Shown in pieces: positions 60,159 to 64,000 of a stretch of DNA of 64,000 bases. The stretch lies in assembly GCF_031846525.1 (NCBI RefSeq), contig NZ_JAVRHM010000017.1, positions 1-64,000 of the forward strand, in the 5' to 3' direction. A program made the position numbers and the translations under genes. The notes under the pieces are model-generated. The model saw only the letters and a list, made by a program, of their open reading frames with translations, made no database searches and was not told the DNA's origin. Each line of letters starts with the position of its first letter. The stretch's first letter is position 1. This DNA comes from Autumnicola patrickiae (lineage in GTDB: Bacteria > Bacteroidota > Bacteroidia > Flavobacteriales > Flavobacteriaceae).

Positions 60159-60716
60159 ATGGAATGGATTTTTGAACCCTGGCCTTGGTACGTCGCCGGG
60201 CCGCTAATTGCGGGAATAATGTTTTTGCTTCTTTTTGGAGGTAAGAACTTCGGAATGTCTTCTAACTTGCGTACCATGTGTACTATTGGAGGTGCAGGAA
60301 AAAAAGCTGATTTCTTTAATTTTAACTGGAAGAGTCAACGTTGGAATTTAACCGTCGTCGCCGGCGCTATCATCGGCGGATTCATAGCCGCAAACTTCCT
60401 TAGCTACGATACAGCAGTTGACATCGATCCCGATACGGTTGCTACCCTGGAAAACCTCGGTTTCGCTAGCGCAGGGCAAGCATATCTTCCAGATGAACTT
60501 TTTGCTACAGATGCTTTGGCAGATCCTATGTCTTTGGTCATTTTGCTCATCGGAGGACTCTTAATAGGTTTTGGAGCTCGATATGCCGGCGGATGTACCT
60601 CAGGCCACGCAATCTCGGGACTGAGCAATTTACAGCTGCCCTCACTCATCGCAGTAATCGGATTTTTTATTGGCGGACTGGTTATGGTTCACCTGTTGTT
60701 TCCTTTAATATTTTAA
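60159..60716 (+). CDS. YeeE/YedE-family sulfur transporter, first half
   Basis: 185 residues with four or five membrane helices and the family cysteine motifs NLRTMCTIGG and YAGGCTSGHAISGLSNLQLPSL. YeeE (TsuA) is a thiosulfate importer in which Cys residues pass thiosulfate through the membrane. In Bacteroidota the transporter is split into this and a DUF6691 partner, which follows after three bases. Import of thiosulfate, or export of sulfane sulfur, are both possible. Operator site 8b is 52 bases before the start. Confidence 0.92.
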   Translation: MEWIFEPWPWYVAGPLIAGIMFLLLFGGKNFGMSSNLRTMCTIGGAGKKADFFNFNWKSQRWNLTVVAGAIIGGFIAANFLSYDTAVDIDPDTVATLENLGFASAGQAYLPDELFATDALADPMSLVILLIGGLLIGFGARYAGGCTSGHAISGLSNLQLPSLIAVIGFFIGGLVMVHLLFPLIF

Positions 60717-60719
60717 AAT

Positions 60720-61133
60720 ATGAAATATCTTAAATTTTTAGTCATAGGCATCATCTTCGGAATCGTAATGTTTAAAAGTGAGGCCGCGTCCTGGTTCCGC
60801 ATTTACGAGATGTTCCAGTTTCAGTCTTTTCACATGTATGGGATTATTGGTTCTGCACTCACTCTTGGTGTACTGGGAACCTGGCTTATCAAAAAATATA
60901 AATTAAAATCCTTTGACGGGGAACCCATAAAATTTACTCCGAAAAATAAAAGCTTTAGCCGGTATATGTATGGCGGAATTATTTTTGGATTGGGTTGGGC
61001 ACTCGCAGGATCCTGTCCTGGTCCCATTTATACATTAATTGGTGCCGGATATGTCTCTATTCTCGTGGTCCTGTTGGGATCTCTAATAGGAACTTTTCTC
61101 TACGGACTACTAAGGGATAAATTACCACACTAA
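60720..61133 (+). CDS. YeeE/YedE partner, DUF6691
   Basis: 137 residues, three or four helices. FGLGWALAGSCPGPIYTLIGAGY is the second YeeE cysteine motif and GIVMFKSEAASWFRIYEMFQFQSFHMYG the typical DUF6691 start. Forms the other half of the split thiosulfate-type transporter. Last gene of the site-8b unit. Confidence 0.92.
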   Translation: MKYLKFLVIGIIFGIVMFKSEAASWFRIYEMFQFQSFHMYGIIGSALTLGVLGTWLIKKYKLKSFDGEPIKFTPKNKSFSRYMYGGIIFGLGWALAGSCPGPIYTLIGAGYVSILVVLLGSLIGTFLYGLLRDKLPH

Positions 61134-61444
61134 AATACTTTAATTCGAATAATATTTTAGCTTTTTTACCAAAGCAGTACCAAGAAATAAAAGCATAAGT
61201 CATTCTCGAGCGAATAGATAAAAAAACTTTCCATTTTTTAGAACCTTTTGGTTGCAGTAATGTTAATGTAATCCAAATTCTGAAATCTGTAGTATGAATT
61301 TCAAGCTTTGTGCCAAGGCATCTACGCATCAAAATTTAATAAAACACAGCAAATAAAACCATTTTTTACTAAAATTAGTAAAGTGTGCGTAAAGTGCGCG
61401 TTTTTTTTTGTAGACTAAAATGAGGCGGTTCCTAAAAACAACAA
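61134..61444. other. Intergenic region before tRNA-Arg
   Basis: About 310 bases without a gene. A/T-rich, with a GTGCGTAAAGTGCGCG element near 61385 followed by a run of nine T. It marks the end of the operator-bearing island. Confidence 0.5.
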
Positions 61445-61467
61445 AACCCCTGGATTTCCAGAGGTTT
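61445..61467 (-). terminator. Terminator of the tRNA transcript
   Basis: On the minus strand AACCTCTGG and CCAGGGGTT pair (one G-T) around AAAT, followed by TTGTTGTTTTT. Confidence 0.75.
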
Positions 61468-61469
61468 CG

Positions 61470-61546
<77 letters not shown>

Positions 61547-61670
61547 GTTTTTGCGGTTGCAAATATAAACCTCTTTGCAGATAAAACAATAGTTTTCGTT
61601 TAAAAAAATTAAATAAATCAGAAAATTTTTTAGTTGAATACCGAAGCGCCTTATTATCAGACAATAAAAA

Positions 61671-61689
61671 AGCGGCTTTAGGAGCCGCT
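61671..61689 (-). terminator. Terminator overlapping the stop of the 87-aa gene
   Basis: AGCGGCT (61671-61677) pairs with AGCCGCT (61683-61689); the minus-strand TAG is inside the stem, followed by TTTTTTATTG. Confidence 0.8.
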
Positions 61690-61951
61690 AAAATTCCTGG
61701 AGCAATTGCTGTTCCAGATGTTGGGAATTTATTATAAGTTGGTTTACAAGACTGGGAGTTTGTTCTTCCTCTTTTACAACGCGATTAAACAGTTCGTTGA
61801 AGCGTCTAATTAATTCAAGCGTCTTTAGTGGTAACTGAAAAAAATCCCCCTTTGAATAGACCTCATCTATTAAAATTTTTACAGAAGCAATTTGATTGTA
61901 TTCTTCTTCTGTTGTTTGTATGTAATTAATTTCCTGAATCAAAGCTGACAT
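61688..61951 (-). CDS. Helical hypothetical protein, 87 aa
   Basis: All-helical, charged (YIQTTEEEYNQIASVKILIDEVYSKGDFFQLPLKTLELIRRFNELFNRVVKEEEQTPS...). No membrane segment or Cys. A terminator directly at the stop codon supports a real gene. I do not recognise the family; function unknown. Confidence 0.65.
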   Translation of the reverse strand: MSALIQEINYIQTTEEEYNQIASVKILIDEVYSKGDFFQLPLKTLELIRRFNELFNRVVKEEEQTPSLVNQLIINSQHLEQQLLQEF

Positions 61952-62213
61952 GATTAAAGTCTTAGCTAAGCAGGCAGTAAGGTGTAGATTTGGAGTTGTA
62001 AATATATATTTTATTTCCTTTTAATATAAGAAGATATAAGGATAATCTTTAAAAAACTATGTTTTCTCGATGAAAAGTATTTCCCTTTTTTTTATCCTAC
62101 TTTTTTCTCTCAAATAGGACTTTAATAGCACCACTTATTGAAATAGCTTAATTTTTATGTGAGGATTTTTAAAGCTATATTTGGTTTGACTAAACAAATC
62201 AAAAAAATCTATA

Positions 62214-63185
62214 ATGGCAGATTACCCGTTAAAATTCACACCAATTCTAAAAGAAAAGATTTGGGGTGGAAATAAACTAAAGGATATTTTGAACAAACAT
62301 TCTGTAGTTGAAAATCTTGGGGAGAGTTGGGAGATTTCTGGTGTGCCAGAGAATGTTTCAGTTATTGAAAACGGCTCTTTTCGGGGTACTTCTTTAAAAA
62401 AACTAATAGAAGAGAAGAAGGGGGAATTGCTTGGACAAAAGATTTACGAACAGTTTGGTAATGATTTTCCTTTGTTAATAAAGTTTATTGACGCCAGCAC
62501 AGAACTTTCAGTTCAATTGCATCCAAACGACCGACTGGCGAAGAAGCGTCATAATTCTTTTGGAAAGACAGAAATGTGGTATATCATGCAGGCAGATGAA
62601 AATGCAAAAATAAATGTTGGTTTTAAAGAAACCATAAGCCGTGACGAATATTTACAGGCTCTTGAGGCTGGAGAAATCACTAAAATTTTAAATTTTGAAG
62701 AAGTAAAAAAAGGAGATAGTTTTTTCATTAATACAGGGAAAGTTCATGCCATAGGTGCGGGGGTTTTACTGGCAGAAATTCAGCAAACCTCAGACATTAC
62801 TTATAGGATCTATGATTGGGACAGGAAGGATGCAGATGGAAATGGACGTGAGCTTCATACAGCACTGGCAATAGATGCTATAGATTTTGAAAGAAAAGAT
62901 GATTTTAAGCTTACCTACGAAAAAGATGTTAATAAATCTTCCAATATTGCCCGCTGTCAATATTTTACCACGAATTTCCTTCCGGTGAAAGGGAAGCTGA
63001 AGAAGGATTATTCAGAGTTAGATTCTTTTGTAATCTACATGTGTGTTAGCGGTGAGGCTGAAATAACTGCTAAGGGAAATACAGAAAACATTAAGCAGGG
63101 ACAAACAATTTTAATTCCGGCAAAAATTAAGAAAGTAGATATAGAGGGAGAAAATTGTGAACTTTTGGAGGTTTATATAAACTAA
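62214..63185 (+). CDS. manA: Mannose-6-phosphate isomerase, class I
   Basis: 323 residues, the short Bacteroidota/Firmicutes type. LKFTPILKEKIWGGNKLKD at the start, zinc ligands in VQLHPND, GKTEMWYIM and NTGKVHAIGAGVLLAEIQQTSDITYRIYDWDR (conserved Arg). Interconverts mannose 6-phosphate and fructose 6-phosphate. Stand-alone housekeeping or exopolysaccharide gene, not linked to the sulfur regulon; no operator in front. Confidence 0.94.
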   Translation: MADYPLKFTPILKEKIWGGNKLKDILNKHSVVENLGESWEISGVPENVSVIENGSFRGTSLKKLIEEKKGELLGQKIYEQFGNDFPLLIKFIDASTELSVQLHPNDRLAKKRHNSFGKTEMWYIMQADENAKINVGFKETISRDEYLQALEAGEITKILNFEEVKKGDSFFINTGKVHAIGAGVLLAEIQQTSDITYRIYDWDRKDADGNGRELHTALAIDAIDFERKDDFKLTYEKDVNKSSNIARCQYFTTNFLPVKGKLKKDYSELDSFVIYMCVSGEAEITAKGNTENIKQGQTILIPAKIKKVDIEGENCELLEVYIN

Positions 63186-63709
63186 GCAGAAGGTTTTCAT
63201 CAGGCATCCCGGTTCTCGTTTCCTGCTTCAGTTTCAGATGGAGGCTTCAAAATGGCAATTATCGACCTGTTTAAAGTATGAAGTAAGAGGTACAAAGTCT
63301 AATTTCTTTTCTCTTTCCTCTCGAAGAGCGGTGCTGAAATTGGCAGTTATCAACCTACAGTTTAACCACTAATCCACGAATAATTTTGAAGTGCTTCCGT
63401 AGAAGGTCTTTCAGAGAATATCCTTACTCTTATCTCCTGTTTCCTGCCTTAGTTCAAAAGGATTACTCGAAAATTGTAATTTTCGAGCTGAAATTATTGG
63501 TAAGCTTTAATTTCTCCCTCAAATCCCGCAGAATAGTGGAAACTTTCCTCTCTTCACTTTCCACTATTTAAAATAAATGCTTCAAAATGGCAATTATTGA
63601 CCTGAAGTTTCACCACGAATCTACCAAAAATTTTTTAAATGCTTCCGGAAAAGATATTTTGGCAATCATCCTGGTTCTTTTCTCCTATTTCATGATTCAA
63701 TTTAAATAA
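63186..63709. repeat. Degenerate repeat region between manA and aldo/keto reductase
   Basis: About 520 bases without a gene. Versions of CTTCAAAATGGCAATTATCGACCTG occur at about 63244, 63328 (diverged) and 63568, each followed by TTTnACCACnAATC-like and AAATGCTTCCG-like pieces and a TCTCCTnTTTCnTG block. This indicates about three diverged copies of a 150-250 bp unit, probably a decayed intergenic repeat. Confidence 0.5.
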
Positions 63710-64000
63710 CTACCTCTCTAATTCCTTTGTAAGAATTACTTCTATTTGCTGCAATTCGGCTTCAGAAAACTTCAGGTTATTGAGAGCGGCGATGTTATCT
63801 TCAAGTTGTGAAACTTTACTTACCCCAACAAGGACAGAAGTTACCCTCTCATCTTTTAAGAGCCACGCTACAGCCATTTGCGCCAGACTCTGATCCCTTG
63901 ATTCTGCTATTTTATTTAATTCTTGTACCTGTTTTACAACTTCGGGTGTGATTTGAGATTCGTCCAGATAGCTTCCTTTGGTTGCTGCACGCGAATCTTT
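63710..64000 (-). CDS. Aldo/keto reductase, C-terminal part (cut by window edge)
   Basis: The last 96 residues are visible, entering from the right edge. LAQMAVAWLLKDERVTSVLVGVSKVSQLEDNIAALNNLKFSEAELQQIEVIL is the C-terminal NADPH-binding part of AKR enzymes of the YghZ/Kv-beta subgroup (L-glyceraldehyde 3-phosphate reductase type). Catalytic residues are outside the window. Unrelated to the sulfur island as far as can be seen. Confidence 0.85.
   Translation of the reverse strand, partial: KDSRAATKGSYLDESQITPEVVKQVQELNKIAESRDQSLAQMAVAWLLKDERVTSVLVGVSKVSQLEDNIAALNNLKFSEAELQQIEVILTKELER

Overview
The window looks like an accessory region from a low-GC Bacteroidota, most likely a marine-type Flavobacteriaceae. 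The evidence is TAnnTTTG-type -7 promoter boxes, RteC/TraE/TraF/TraG genes of the Bacteroides conjugative-transposon type, a CzcA pump fused to its outer-membrane channel, GDCCVxC and DUF6691 families, and A/T-rich intergenic DNA. The genus cannot be read from the sequence.

From 1 to 19.1 kb almost every gene lies on the minus strand and forms a heavy-metal and stress island. In order of transcription it holds a small Cys/His secreted protein, a CzcA-CzcC fusion, CzcB, a PII-like regulator, a P1B-4-type metal ATPase, OsmC, ribulose-phosphate epimerase, NhaA flanked by two SpoIIAA-like proteins, dihydrolipoamide dehydrogenase, two Fur-family regulators, two CDF exporters and a partial lspA. 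From 19.5 to 23.5 kb a plus-strand mer-like operon follows (ArsR regulator, MerT-MerP fusion, a MerA-like flavoprotein without the C-terminal cysteine pair, a GDCCVxC protein), then an amino-acid permease.

From 23.8 to 30.9 kb lies the remnant of an integrative conjugative element. It has traE, traF and a traG cut to about 330 codons, a frameshifted amidase, a DnaC-like ATPase, a replication-type protein with a 33-bp tandem repeat, an HTH protein, RteC, and a membrane LuxR regulator paired with a short asparaginase-domain protein.

From 31.1 to 61.1 kb is the most interesting part: a reactive-sulfur island under what looks like one Crp/Fnr-type regulator. Ten inverted repeats of the form GTAAC-N4-GTTAC lie in front of nearly all its transcription units. 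In nine of ten the centre is 29.5 bp from the first base of a TAnnTTTG-like -7 box (28.5 bp in the tenth), the geometry of a class II activator site near -41.5. The units encode TauE, an HMA protein, TlpA, possibly DsbD by readthrough, a sterol-desaturase-like enzyme, a SoxB-like phosphoesterase with two DsrE proteins and DoxX, a porin and MFS transporter, a CstB-like persulfide dioxygenase-rhodanese, two rhodaneses with a DUF2892 protein and OsmC, a racemase possibly with DUF302 and serine acetyltransferase, an RND pump operon headed by a cysteine-free SQR-like flavoprotein, and a YeeE/YedE pair. The regulator gene (31.1 kb) has cysteines at 77, 83 and 84 and an altered recognition helix. I infer a persulfide or thiosulfate response system.

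From 61.2 to 64 kb the window returns to ordinary genes: tRNA-Arg(UCU), a small hypothetical protein, mannose-6-phosphate isomerase, a degenerate repeat region and the C-terminus of an aldo/keto reductase. Two genes (amidase, TlpA) appear frameshifted by one base.
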